Below are positions 1 through 11,104 of a DNA stretch of 64,000 bases, in pieces; positions within the stretch are counted from its first letter, which is position 1; every line of letters begins with the position of its first letter. Source of the DNA: Xenoacremonium recifei (taxonomy: Eukaryota > Ascomycota > Sordariomycetes > Hypocreales > Nectriaceae); NCBI GenBank assembly GCA_012184525.1, contig WOFQ01000073.1:1-64000 (forward strand). Reading direction: 5' to 3'. A model generated the notes under the pieces. That model searched no databases. It had not been told where the DNA came from and saw only the letters and a list, made by a program, of their open reading frames with translations. Position numbers and translations under genes: made by a program.

Positions 1-79
1 TCCCGAGAAGATCTGCGGGCGAGCTGTCCGCTTGCCCCGTTGATCACCGGCCCAGACCATTCTGGACCGCTCTTCCCAT

Positions 80-98
80 CCCCCCCCCCCCCCCCCCC
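80..98. repeat. Homopolymer C tract (19 C)
   Basis: An uninterrupted run of 19 cytosines lies in the region upstream of the zinc-cluster regulator. Runs of this length are prone to replication slippage and sequencing error, so the exact length is uncertain. The minus strand reads as poly-G, which can form quadruplex structures. Confidence 0.9.
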
Positions 99-533
99 AG
101 CCCCCAGAACGCCCTCTGCCTGATGCTGTTAGGTTGTTGCGGGATACCAGACTACGCCGCTCTGGGGAGTCAGTGTCAGCCTTGATACTTGGTGCTACCG
201 CAGACTTTTCAACACCCCTCGTAGGTTGAATCCCGCCCGTCTATCCGCCTCCTGTCTCCGTGGTACACTTTGGCTCGTGTTTACCAAAACTCGCCTCCCA
301 CTGTGGACGAGGCGAGAGGAGACGATCCCGTTGCATTGCTTCTTTCTCGAAGATCCCCGGAAGGACCCCGTCCGTCTACTTCTCCTCCTTTCTTCCCCCA
401 CTCGCTTCCGCACGCCTCGCCTTACAACTTGGTGTTACCGGGCTGCGCTGAAGATCCTGGTTGCTTCCGTCCGCCTCGTCGAACCTGGCCTTCGCCTCCT
501 CTTAACTGTGTCCGCTCCATCTCTTCCTCCCAG

Positions 534-3292
534 GACTCGAGGGCCCTTGTCAAAGGCGCCCAAAACTCGTCACGATTTCTTCTCAACTCCGTATCCAGTC
601 CATCCTCTCTCCCGCAGAACCGGAGACTGATGAGTTATCCGGTGTCTCGTCCAACCAGTCCACTCCCAAACGCAATTACGAAGAGGCCTTCTCGCCGCAG
701 GAGGCCTCGGTGGTCTTGCACCGCCCAGAGTCCCTCGACGACCGGCGTCCAAGGTCGGACGGGGGCGGTTCCGTCGAGCCGGCTCGCGGCTATGGCGACA
801 CTTACGGGCCTCCTGGGCCTCCCAGCGGCCAGGAGAACAAGAAGGCACTGAGGATGCGGCCACCAATGCGGTCAAGCATTGCTTGTCTGCGGTGCCGGCG
901 CTCCAAGATCAAATGCGACAATGACGGCGGAAACAGCCCCTGCGAGACGTGCATCAAGTCTGGCCACAAATGCCAGTATCCAGAAGCACCAGTTCTGACC
1001 CCAAAACGAGGAGAGCCTGGCGGTATCAGACTGGAGGGAGGCAACGACCGGAAACGGGCCAAAAGGATCGAGGACGTCCCTGGATTCGACAGCGAGAGAG
1101 CTATTACATACGCTGAAGAGGTTCTAGCTTACCCTTTTTTGACCGACGAAGTATGGGATCAAGTTCTCACCATTTACCGGCTGCACTTTGCAACAGAGCT
1201 GCCCTTCCTACACTTGCCTACCCTCAAGGAGAAGATGAGCCGGAGACATGGGAAAGACCCCGATCCATCTTCCGAACTCAACCTCGTCTTGCTAGGGATA
1301 CTAACCCTGACAGCTCGATTCCATCCTGATCTCGTGAAATACATCGCACATATGGGGCCTCCTGGGGGCGGTTCTCGAACTCGACCAGTCCAACCAAAAT
1401 TCGATCCCCCAGCTGCGTCAGAGTTCTTCGCCAACGCCCTCACAGCAGCTCTGGGGCCCTTGAAAACAGCCATGACGCTCGTTTCGGTGGAGCGAGTACA
1501 GGCCCTCCTGATGCTTGCTGTGTTCGAATGGAGCCAGCGTAGCCCGTACAGCGGGACGGGAGCTTGGATGTACGTTGGTCTTGCGATCCGCCTCGCTCAG
1601 AGCCTCCGACTTAGTTTCGACGACAAGATCTGCCGGATTCGTGAGATTGGTGGTGGGCGACAAGGTGGTAGCTCTAGGGGTTTGTCTGAGATTGGAATTA
1701 TCCGGGAGATACGACGTAGAACCATGTTCAGCTGCTTGATGCTTGAACGATTGTTCGCCTGCGGAACTGAGCGATCTTCACTGCTCCGATCCGAAGACAT
1801 TCAGATCCAGCTACCATGCTCGGAGATGGCATTTGATCTCGCCTTAGATGTCCACACCGGATATCTCAGGCCTTCACCCGAAGCTCGACAAAGGCCGATC
1901 AACGACGACAGCGTGCTCAGCCGCTTTGTGCAGCTGGTGGACATCTGGGGAAGCATCGCCAAGTATAGCACGACGGGCGGGCGGTTGCGGGAACAGTATG
2001 CGCCGTGGGATGAACGATCGACGTTTCGACGACTGCGAGAGGACTTGGATCGCTTCGTCCTCAGTCTCCCGGATACCTTTACGCTTTCGCGATCGAATTA
2101 CTACCGACACGAAAACCACCAGGCCACCAATACGTACGTCTCGCTGCATGTACTTGCCGCTTTGTGCCAGATCGTCCTCGACCGCGAATATCTCCCCTTT
2201 CTACCTATACGGTGCGGAGGGCCTCAGGGGCCGCTGGACCCTCGACTTGGCTTCAACACGCAGGCGGCTGGGTCGTTCTGGGAGGAAGGCGCTGAAAATG
2301 TCTTCAGAGCGGCCCGCGACATTGTTGACATTGTCGAGATAACACGTGAAAAGCTGCCGCATTCTACCCTGATATCGTTTGCCATATGGATGGCGTCGTT
2401 CTTCGGCATATATGCTCAGCATTTCCCGCACATGGACATGAAGCGCCACATGGCCAGTCAGGACGATGTCGATAGGCGAGCGCTCGGTGACCCTGATTTG
2501 GTCAAAATGTCCACGACAGGTGTGACAATCCCAACTCTCTGTAGGATGGTTGGGTTCCTGCAAGGGGCTGATCACTACGTGAAACACTGCCAAATGATGG
2601 ACCATTATTTCACACGCGCCAGAGCTGAGACCGAGCAATACAATGATAATACCAGGTCACCGTCGGTGTCGATATCGAGAGAGCGCAGATTGAGCATCCG
2701 TCTCGGTGATGAACGACCAGGGACGGAAGAGTGGCGGCCGCCTCCCAGTACAAGCAGGATGCCCCGAGACCCTCGAGATCCCGCCATCATTCCCGAGAAC
2801 GAGCAGCATCCCCGTGCCCCCTATTCCCCATCCGACCCGAGTCGCAGTTCCCACGAACGACGTTCCTCAATGGGCGTCTCAGAAGGCTTCCCACCCAACA
2901 CCGACTACTCCCGCACGCCGCGATCCACGCCCTCCATGTCTTTCACTGCCATAAACAACCCTGCCGGCGCTAGCTTGCCCTCGATGTCGTCCGAATCACT
3001 GCCATCGATCCTCGAATCGCCGCGTGCCGCTTTGATGGCCGCCAACCCACGCGCGGCCCCCGCATCCCGCTCATCCGCCGGTCAAAGCCAACTTGACTTG
3101 CCGGGATACTTTCCGGAGTTTGAGGGAGCGCAGGGCATGCCGGACTTCTCCCTGGATCAATTCGGAAACCTCGAGTCACAGCGGCTGGCGAAGATGCTAA
3201 ATGACCTGCAGGAGTTGGCGGGCACGGGGTCACTAGGAGGTTTTTCGTGGAATGATCTTGACGCGGAAGAGCGGCCGTACGCGGGGGCGTGA
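534..3292 (+). CDS. Zn(II)2Cys6 fungal-specific transcription factor
   Basis: This is a nuclear DNA-binding regulator of the GAL4-type zinc-cluster family; its target genes cannot be told from sequence. The cluster has the spacing C-X2-C-X6-C-X8-C-X2-C-X6-C, at residues 11-40 counted from the ATG at 854. A fungal_trans-like middle domain (about 1150-2450) contains the block WMYVGLAIRLAQSL. The C-terminal third is rich in Ser, Pro and Arg. The 5' end is unresolved. The frame is open and protein-like back to about 506, but the only ATGs upstream of 854 are at 123, 630 and 792, none in this frame. A tentative model, 123..168 joined to 534..3292, uses a GTCAGT donor and a CAG acceptor 24 nt after a CTTAAC branch-like site, and would give 934 residues. 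The conservative start is 854. Confidence 0.8.
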
Positions 3293-6200
3293 GGCGATTT
3301 TTATCGAGGATGGGATGTTCAAAGAGCCAATTGATTCTGAGATCTGAGTCGTCACGTTTTACTTGACGTGGAGTTCGTGGGATGGCGTTGGATTAGGGCT
3401 TGGGGGGATGGATAGATTGGGCGCCATCATTTTGGGGGCAGCAGACAGGGGTATATGATGAAGGGGGATTAAGGGGATTTCAAGTTTATGATGATGATAG
3501 AACGCTTCACGCACTAGATATACGATCATGGAAGCCTGGGTTTGGGTACGATGTCTAGGGCGTGCTGCTGCTGCTGTTGAAGTGTTGGTTCATTTGTCGC
3601 GCATTTTCATCAGCGTTCATCTGTCGCGATTCGAAGGAGCCAGGAAGGTTATAGCGTAGATTTGCTTTGCGGATAATCTAGGAATAGATTGCACTTGCAG
3701 TTTCGAAGAATCATTTCCGAGACATGGATTCACGGCGCCCAAGACGCAGCGTTGTAAGAGGTGAATTTCATAGGACAAGGCGTTTACGGACTAATTCAAT
3801 GTACCTAAGCTTGAATCATTTTCCATTGCAAATTTTCAGCAATTCTTCTTCGCTGGCGACATCATGACGAGATCCTGTGCAGTTAACTGTGGTGTTTCTG
3901 TTTTCATGCGTGAAGCAAAGTAGCATCGCCCAACACGCATCTCAGCCGCTACGAGCTAGAAACCCAATTCCTTCTAGAAGACACTTTGACCACCTGTTCT
4001 TTGGAATCAGCTTGCCCAAACCGACGGAGCTACACACTAAATGGCATCAAGTCAAGCTTTATCGAGGCGGCGCGGAACTCAACATGACAAATGCAAATAA
4101 ATCTCCGTAAGCAAGCGTTATGCTCTTGAAGATCTCGGCTTGTACGGCGAATTCTAGCCAAAAACCCCCATTTAACTATATGCCTGTTAAGGCAAGCAAG
4201 CAGTCAACATCTTGAACTAGGCAAAGAGCTAAGTGAGCTAGTGTCGCCGCCATCGTGATAGAGTCATTCGCCGGATGTCGCCCTCTGCCATCCGACTTCT
4301 TGATGTCTTCTTGAGGATGTAGGTTGTCAGTAAGGAGCTGGCTTAGGTAAGATGACTGGCTGCATGTGCGGAGGTTGGGCTCTCATGGAAATGGCGGCAA
4401 GAGCTCTCGGGTCCTCTTGCCACTTGCCAGTCGAAGGTCCCAATACGGCGTTGTATGGAAGGAGCGTCTGAGGACGCGGGTAATGCATGCTACGTATCAT
4501 CTTCTGCAGCGTCATCCCGAAAGTCTTCGCTTCCATCCTGGCTCTCGAGTTATTTCTCAAAACAGGGCAAAGCAATAGTCGCTCCAATACCTCACGTGCC
4601 GGAGCTTTTACCAGGTTGCACGGCCGATCTTCTCCAGACGTTATGCAATGCACGTCAGGTCCGAACTTCCCAATCCGCGCGCGCACCCCATGTTTCCAGG
4701 TCCGCCTGATTAACGCTGCAGCGAGAAAACAGCCCTACATTGCAAATGCTGCATCGTTAGCGGACCCCAGACGACACGCCGAGCTGACCAGCCCCGGATT
4801 ACCCCTCTTTGTGAGACAATGAGACATTATTCACACCGGTCTGCCAGGTTCAGTGCATTGCGTCGAGCTAGCAGACGATGGCACTGTTGCAAGCAAACAA
4901 CAAGGAAACACGAAAACGAAAGCTCCTCGCGGATCCACCACCACGAAATGACAGGTGGTATGAGACGCATAAGCTCGGCAATCCCAGGGTCTGGATGCGT
5001 GTCATCTGACAAAATCCGGGGCGGAACCCGGCGCGCAGGCAAAGGCGTCTCGACGACAATGAATGGGCATCGAAAGATTCCAATGCAAGACAGAAGGAAA
5101 GCGGAGGGGCGGATCGCGAGTTGGGCCGAGGGGGGGGGAGAGTGACGTCGAGCTTCGAGCTGAGATCCAACAAGCGACGAGACTGAAATTGCCCCCTCAC
5201 CATTACCCCTCAACCAAGCTTCCAATGAGATCTCCAAGATGCAGTGTGCGTGTGCGGCGGAGGGCGTCGGACGGACCCAAGGCCGATGCTAGATTTCCCA
5301 GTCGGGGGGTGGGTGTGGTCAGCTCTGGGTTCCCGGAAACCTGGCTGGCCAACGAACGGCGAGGTATTGAAACCCCCGAGATATCTATGATCTATCCATT
5401 TCCAACCTCAGCTCCGGACTCCCGGTTTCACGTGCACGCGCCTCCCCCCTCAACCTCCCGATCCTTAGGTTGCCTCCCCGGAGGAGGCGAGAGAGCTTTT
5501 GTCGCCCAGCTCTCCAGCGAGTCATCTTGTCACCTCAACCGGGCCGAGGACGCGCCCCTTGGCTCATGCGCGAGAGCGTGGGATTTGAGTCTCACTAACA
5601 CGCCGCCGTTGGATTCATCCCACTCTCGAGGCCCACGGAAAGCTACGTCCAGCTCCAGCCTGGTGCACCACCAGCCGACCAGAAGCTCCCACGCGTGCCG
5701 GGCTCAGCCAGAGAGACACGTGTGTGCGTCAGGCACCAAGCAAATGTCGACAGCACGCAGCTGATGATGCCTGATGAGGTGTTGCTTTGCTGCTCTCGTC
5801 TGCAGCCTCTGGTCTGCAAAACCGGCTCTGAAGAGCTGCTCTCATGGCTTTCCTGCTCGACGTCAAGAGTCCCGTCTTGCCTGCCCAATATTACCTCCAC
5901 GCGAGTGGGGCGTGGGGCTTAGCTTGGTGAGGCTCCTGATTTGCCCGTTCCCCAACTTCTCCCACTCTCTCTCCACAGATGCTGATGGCTCTTCATGCAG
6001 GTGATGACAAACTTATTCGAAAACGGCTTACCCTCACGCTCCCATGGATCACACGGAATTCACTGATTCCACATTAACCGCGCCCCTTGCGATGATGGCT
6101 GTTCATCATCTTGAGAGAATCGCTGGCGCCGAGCAAAGAGATGCCAAGTGGATCAGATCATCCGCCGCGATGGGCTCCAGATGGGCTCCAGTTCGGAACG

Positions 6201-6483
6201 GCTCCTCTATGTACAGTACTGAGACCACGGACTGTCTACTGCTTTGGGGACGGGCCCATGTGCGCTCTGAGCCAGCCCTTCCCCATTGGACTTCGACATC
6301 ATGACGATGTACTGAGCTAAGTATAGTGTTCCCCCGCGCCTGCCAGAATCTAGGCTGTTTCTGTGCCTGGCCTGGGTGCTCGTGAGAGGAAGAGTACTTC
6401 CTCGTCGGTACCCACCGATGGATGAAAAGCTGCCCGGACAGGGCACGCCAGCCGCAAGGGCAATTCAGGACAGGCCCGATGTG

Positions 6484-6510
6484 CAGGCAGGCAGGGCAGG
6501 GCAGGGCAGG
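6484..6510. repeat. GGCA/GGGCA short tandem repeat with G runs
   Basis: Units of GGCA then GGGCA repeat about five times and end in three GGG runs plus a GG. This lies about 255 bases upstream of the egt1 start codon. It approaches but does not meet the strict four-run G-quadruplex pattern. Confidence 0.8.
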
Positions 6511-6548
6511 TACCTTAGAGGACGCCGGCCGGTACCTCCTGGCTCGCT

Positions 6549-6583
6549 CCTAGGTGGCTCGCCTCGCCTCGCCTCGCCTCGCC
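6549..6583. repeat. GCCTC pentamer tandem repeat
   Basis: The pentamer GCCTC (equivalently CTCGC) is repeated four to five times in the egt1 upstream region, about 180 bases before the start codon. It is a simple GC-rich microsatellite with no known function. Confidence 0.8.
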
Positions 6584-6763
6584 CGGCCTTGTGAGTAAGT
6601 AAGGTTAGGTTTACGGAGTAGGAAGTGAATGGACAACGGGAAGGCAGGCGCTACCAAGCCTCCCATGCCCGTGTCGACTCTTATATCTAAACCCAGGTCC
6701 CGTCCTCTTCATCCACGGATCTTTCATTTCCAGCTCCTTTGTCAATGTGCCCACGCCCTCACA

Positions 6764-9700
6764 ATGCCTTCTGTCACCGTGTCACATCATGCTGCTCCTT
6801 TGCAAACCACACACAAAACCGGGGTCAAGCCGGCCCCTGCCAACTCGCTTGACATAATCGACATCCGTGGAGAGCAGACCGAGATCAATCTGAAAGAAGA
6901 GGTCGTCTCTATGTTCAATCCAGAGGACGGTCCCCGAATGCTCCCCACCCTGCTCTTGTACGACGAGAAAGGGCTCCAAATCTTCGAGGGTGTAGGTGAA
7001 GCTTTTATCAGATGCTCGAGATGACGACACACTCATTCCAGTCTAGATCACATATCTGGACGAGTACTATCTCACCAACTACGAGATTGAGATTCTGAGA
7101 GAAAATGCGAGAGAGATGGCCTCCAAAATCCCCGATGGTTCCATGATCATCGAGCTGGGGAGCGGGTTGGTTTCTTTTTCCCCCCCTGAACTCATCAATT
7201 GGACATGTTCTGACCCGCAGATCAGGAATCTCCGCAAGGTCTGTCTGCTTCTGCAAGCATTTGAGGATTCACAAAAGACGGTCGACTATTTCGCCCTGGA
7301 TTTGTCTCGGTCAGAATTGGAGCGGACTCTCGCACAAGTGCCCGCCTTCAAGTACGTCTCGTGCCACGGTCTTTGGGGCACTTTCGACGACGGGCGGGAC
7401 TTTCTCAGACATCCCGCCGTCGTTCACCGCTCAAAGTGCATTCTCTACCTTGGCTCGAGTATCGGTGAGTTTCCGATTCTTTTTCTGCGCCACTTTCCCA
7501 CGCTCACATGTCCAGGCAACTTCACCCATGATGGGGCAGCCGAGTTCCTGGGAGGCTTTGCGGAGCTGCTCCAGCCGTCAGACACCATGATAATTGGTGT
7601 CGATTCTTGCAACGATCCCGCAAAGGTCTAGTAAGTGGCATGATTTTTTTTTTTACTTTTTCCTTGAATCCGGTCAAGAATAACCTGCTAATTATTAATA
7701 GCCATGCGTACAATGGTCAGTTTCATTGGGCGGTAATGCAAGGAAAATGCTAATGCTTGAGGTTCTCGTCACAAGATGAAAAAGGGCTCACACACGAGTA
7801 AGCCGTTGCCACCCCAAATCACAAAGCGGGCGGGATATTTAACCAGAGTTGCAGATTCGTCCTGAATGGCCTCGCCCATGCCAATAAGCTGCTGGGGGAT
7901 GACGTCTTCAAGGGGGGTGACTGGCGAGTGATTGGAGAGTACGTTCATGACGAGGAGGGAGGTCGTCACCAGGCCTTCGTGGCTCCTCTCCGCACGACAC
8001 ATGTCCTCGGATCGACGATTCAACCCCACGACCGGATTCGAATCGAGGAGAGCTGGAAGTTCTCCCAGGCCGAAACGGCAAGGCTGTGGACTGCAGCGGG
8101 CGTCTCCGAGCTTGCTTGCTGGGGTCGTGCGGATGAATATGGTAAGTCATTTTTCACCCTGATCACGACAACACCCGGCCCATAGAGTAGCACTTGGGAA
8201 GTCGGGATTGGGCACACATCTTACATTACCCCACGTTCTTCGACGAATTATGCGGACCGTGTGGGCTGAGGCCTGCATCCCTGGGATGCCTCATGGCGGC
8301 CCAGGCCGTGTCGGGCGTACGTGCAGTTAACTGCAACGTTCTCAGCCATGGCGGGGCTCTATAAGAAGGCAAAATCCGGGGTAGACGAGGTTGAGCTGAC
8401 AAGCATGCAGGCCTTCACATGTTACAGAGATCAAAGATGCCCTTCAGCTCAACACCCTCTGTGTACGCAGCAGACCCACTGCCTTCTATGGCAGACTGGG
8501 AAGCCATTTGGGACGCCTGGGACACCGTGACCCGCGAGATGCTCCCTCATGAAGAGCTCCAGGAGAAGCCCATCAAGCTGAGAAACGCTTGTATCTTCTA
8601 CCTGGGCCATATCCCTACGTTTCTAGACATCCAACTGACCAAGACAACTCGTCAACCTCCCACTGAGCCGGCGTCATACTGCTCCATCTTTGAAAGAGGC
8701 ATTGACCCTGACGTCGACAACCCTGAATTATGTCACTCGCATTCAGAAATCCCCGATGAGTGGCCTCCATTTGATGAGATCATCGCTTATCAACAACATG
8801 TCCGTGAACGTGTTCAAAGTCTGTACAAGAACGGCATTCAGAGTATTCCTCGGCACATTGGTCGAGCCATCTGGGTCGGCTTTGAGCATGAACTGATGCA
8901 CGTCGAGACGCTCTTATACATGATGCTCCAGAGCGACAAGACCCTGCCTCCGCCAAACACCGTTCGTCCAGACTTTGCCAAAATGGCTCGCAAGGCCATG
9001 GAGGCAAGAGTTCAGAACCAATGGTTTGAGATCCCAGCTCAAACCATCACGCTTGGTATGGAGGACCCTGAGAAAGAAGTCGACAAAGATGGACACTTTG
9101 GCTGGTCAGTGTTCACCTCCCAATTTATGATTCTGGTCTAAATGTCTACTAGGGACAACGAAAAGCCACCCCGGGTTGTGGACGTGCACGCGTTCAAGGC
9201 TTCAGGCCGCGCGATCACCAACGAGGAGGTGAGCGGAAGACGCAGTCCCCCTGCTAACAATATGGCTAACTTGTATAGTATGCTCGCTACATGATCAACA
9301 GCCATATCGATCAAGTCCCTGCGTCTTGGTTCTCTCAGTCTTCTGTGAATGGCAGCGCAACCAATGGCCACAATGGCTATGCCAATGGACTTACCAATGG
9401 CTCCACGAACGGCCATGCCAATGGAAGCTCGAACGGATACACTAATGGCCACTCCAATGATTATTCCAACGGCCATACTAACGGCCACACTAACGGTCAT
9501 ACAAACGGCCATACCAATGGCCTCTCAGCATCCGAACTGCCCGAGTCTTTCCTCAGAAACAAGTCTGTTCGGACTGTCTACGGCCTTGTGCCTCTGAAGG
9601 ATGCCCTTGATTGGCCCGTGTTTGCATCTTATGATGAACTCAGCGGTTGCGCTGCCTGGATGGGCGGTCGGATCCCCACGTTTGAAGAAGCGAGAAGCAT

Positions 9701-10231
9701 TTACGCATACGTTAACGCGCAGAAGAAGGCAGCGGCAGAACGAAAGCTAGGACGAACGGTTCCTGCAGTCAATGGGTCAGTCTCTTTCTAGTATTTAGTG
9801 ATTTGAGCTCAACGGCTAACGAAACTAGTCATCTCATCAACGATGGCGTTGAGGAGACGCCCCCATCCAACGGCGCCTCCGACGAGGGCAGCTCTGACGA
9901 GCTGTTCCTCGACCTGACCGGCGCCAATGTCGGTTTCAAGCACTGGCACCCGATGCCAGTGACCCATCTGGGCAACGTCCTAGCCGGGCAAGCCGAGATG
10001 GGAGGCGTGTGGGAGTGGACGAGCTCCCCGCTGCGCCGCTACGAGGGATTCGAGCCCATGTCGCTCTACCCTCTATACACGGCCGACTTCTTCGACGAGA
10101 AGCATAACATCGTCCTTGGAGGTTCCTGGGCAACGCACCCCCGCATTGCCGGGCGGGCGAGTTTCGTGAACTGGTATCAGCGAAACTACCCCTACGCGTG
10201 GGTGGGAGCGCGTCTCGTGAAGGATATCTAA
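6764..10231 (+). CDS. egt1: Ergothioneine biosynthesis protein 1 (EgtD-EgtB fusion)
   Basis: Egt1 makes ergothioneine from histidine. The N-terminal EgtD-like methyltransferase makes hercynine, and the C-terminal EgtB-like non-haem iron sulfoxide synthase joins it to cysteine with oxygen. Exons, by splice sites and protein continuity: 6764-6991, 7047-7165, 7226-7464, 7516-7630, 7702-7715, 7776-7797, 7855-8141, 8411-9104, 9153-9228, 9279-9775, 9829-10231, giving 897 residues, close to known fungal Egt1. SAM-binding ELGSG is at residues 112-116. The DinB-like iron ligands are H408, H501 and H505, the last two in HELMHVE. The FGE-sulfatase fold follows, ending in the GVWEWTSSPLRRY and GGSWATHPRIAGR blocks. 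Odd points are two consecutive microexons (14 and 22 nt), a 269-nt intron exactly between the two enzyme domains, and a 58-residue Asn-Gly repeat inside the FGE part. The family call is certain; individual splice ends are inferred. Confidence 0.96.
9348..9521 (+). repeat. 12-nt minisatellite coding Asn-Gly-x-x repeats in Egt1
   Basis: About 14 copies of a 12-nt unit encode N-G-x-x, becoming nearly perfect NGHT near the 3' end (about 9466-9518). The array codes residues 622-679 of Egt1, between the ASWF and LPESFL blocks of the sulfatase-modifying-type domain. It is likely a flexible surface loop. Confidence 0.93.
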
Positions 10232-11104
10232 AAGCAACAGTGCGGATTTGCATTCCATGGGGTTCTATGGCATCACATTCATTTGTTCATCTATCATGAA
10301 GGGATATGCTCTCTCATCTCGTCGATTTTGTCACTTTATTGGACCACATTCTCTTGATCTTTTTCTCGGTGTTTAACAATGATGGAAACTTGGGGCAAAA
10401 GGAATGACGGTACATTGCTCGGGCAGGAAAAGATTGTATGCGCCCGGTGGCATCTCATGATGGGATGTCGTGGTTGTCAGTTTCTGTATGTATGTATGTA
10501 TGTATGTACGTATACGTGGTCGTTGGTCCTACTTCGGCTAGCAGCACCGCTCCCGAGCTGTTGGTGCAAGTCACGGTGAGGACTGTCCCTCATTGGGTGA
10601 GATGGTATTCTATTTTATTTCCCGCTTCTCAACTGCCGAACCTAAGATGGTCTCCCGGGGATTTCTGCAAACATGGAAGTCTGTTCTTCAGGGAGTACCG
10701 TGGTCCAATCGACCGGGGGTGGCTTTGGTCTACCAGCGTGATCGCCGGAGCTTGCTCCCACCCCCTCCTCGTCACCCTTGTCTCCTTTTCCCCCCGTACC
10801 CTGGCCATGGCTCGACACCCCACGCTTGGCCCAGCGTCTAGGTCGGGGGCCTCCACGCTGCAGCTGCAGTCTTGCATAGCTTCTGATGATCAGGGGTGAG
10901 TGCCGTCTGAGGACGGAGGTTCTCTTTGGGCAATCCGGAAGTCGGCAGAGAGAAGAGACGAGAGAAGTCCGGGTGATTCCGAGGGCTGTTGGGCTCTGTT
11001 GAGGTCCAACACCATCCATGGGGGGTCATGTGGTCTCGTGCATGGATGGGCGTGGCGCTATTGTTTTGTGCTTGGGAACTCGCTTGAGTCACTCTGGACT
11101 TCGC
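10232..11104. other. Convergent intergenic region between egt1 and eIF2B alpha
   Basis: This contains the 3' ends of two convergent genes. No open frame here has recognisable domains. It includes a TGTA microsatellite near 10485-10509. Confidence 0.6.
10485..10513. repeat. TGTA tetranucleotide microsatellite
   Basis: About six copies of TGTA, the last being TGTACG, lie about 250 bases beyond the egt1 stop codon, probably in or just past its 3' UTR. Confidence 0.85.

Larger units (their letters stand above)
3293..6763. other. Intergenic region, 3.5 kb
   Basis: No convincing gene is seen. The open frames here lack recognisable domains, and the longest from an ATG (5063-5764) has the composition of chance translation of GC-rich DNA. 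The right end, from about 6400, is presumably the promoter and 5' leader of egt1 and holds two short GC-rich tandem repeats. Confidence 0.6.

Noticed and set aside
5063..5764. 233-codon open frame from an ATG upstream of egt1
   Set aside because: There are no domains, the composition is Arg/Ser/Pro-rich as expected from GC-rich non-coding DNA, and no flanking exons were found. It is kept only as a possibility for RNA-seq.
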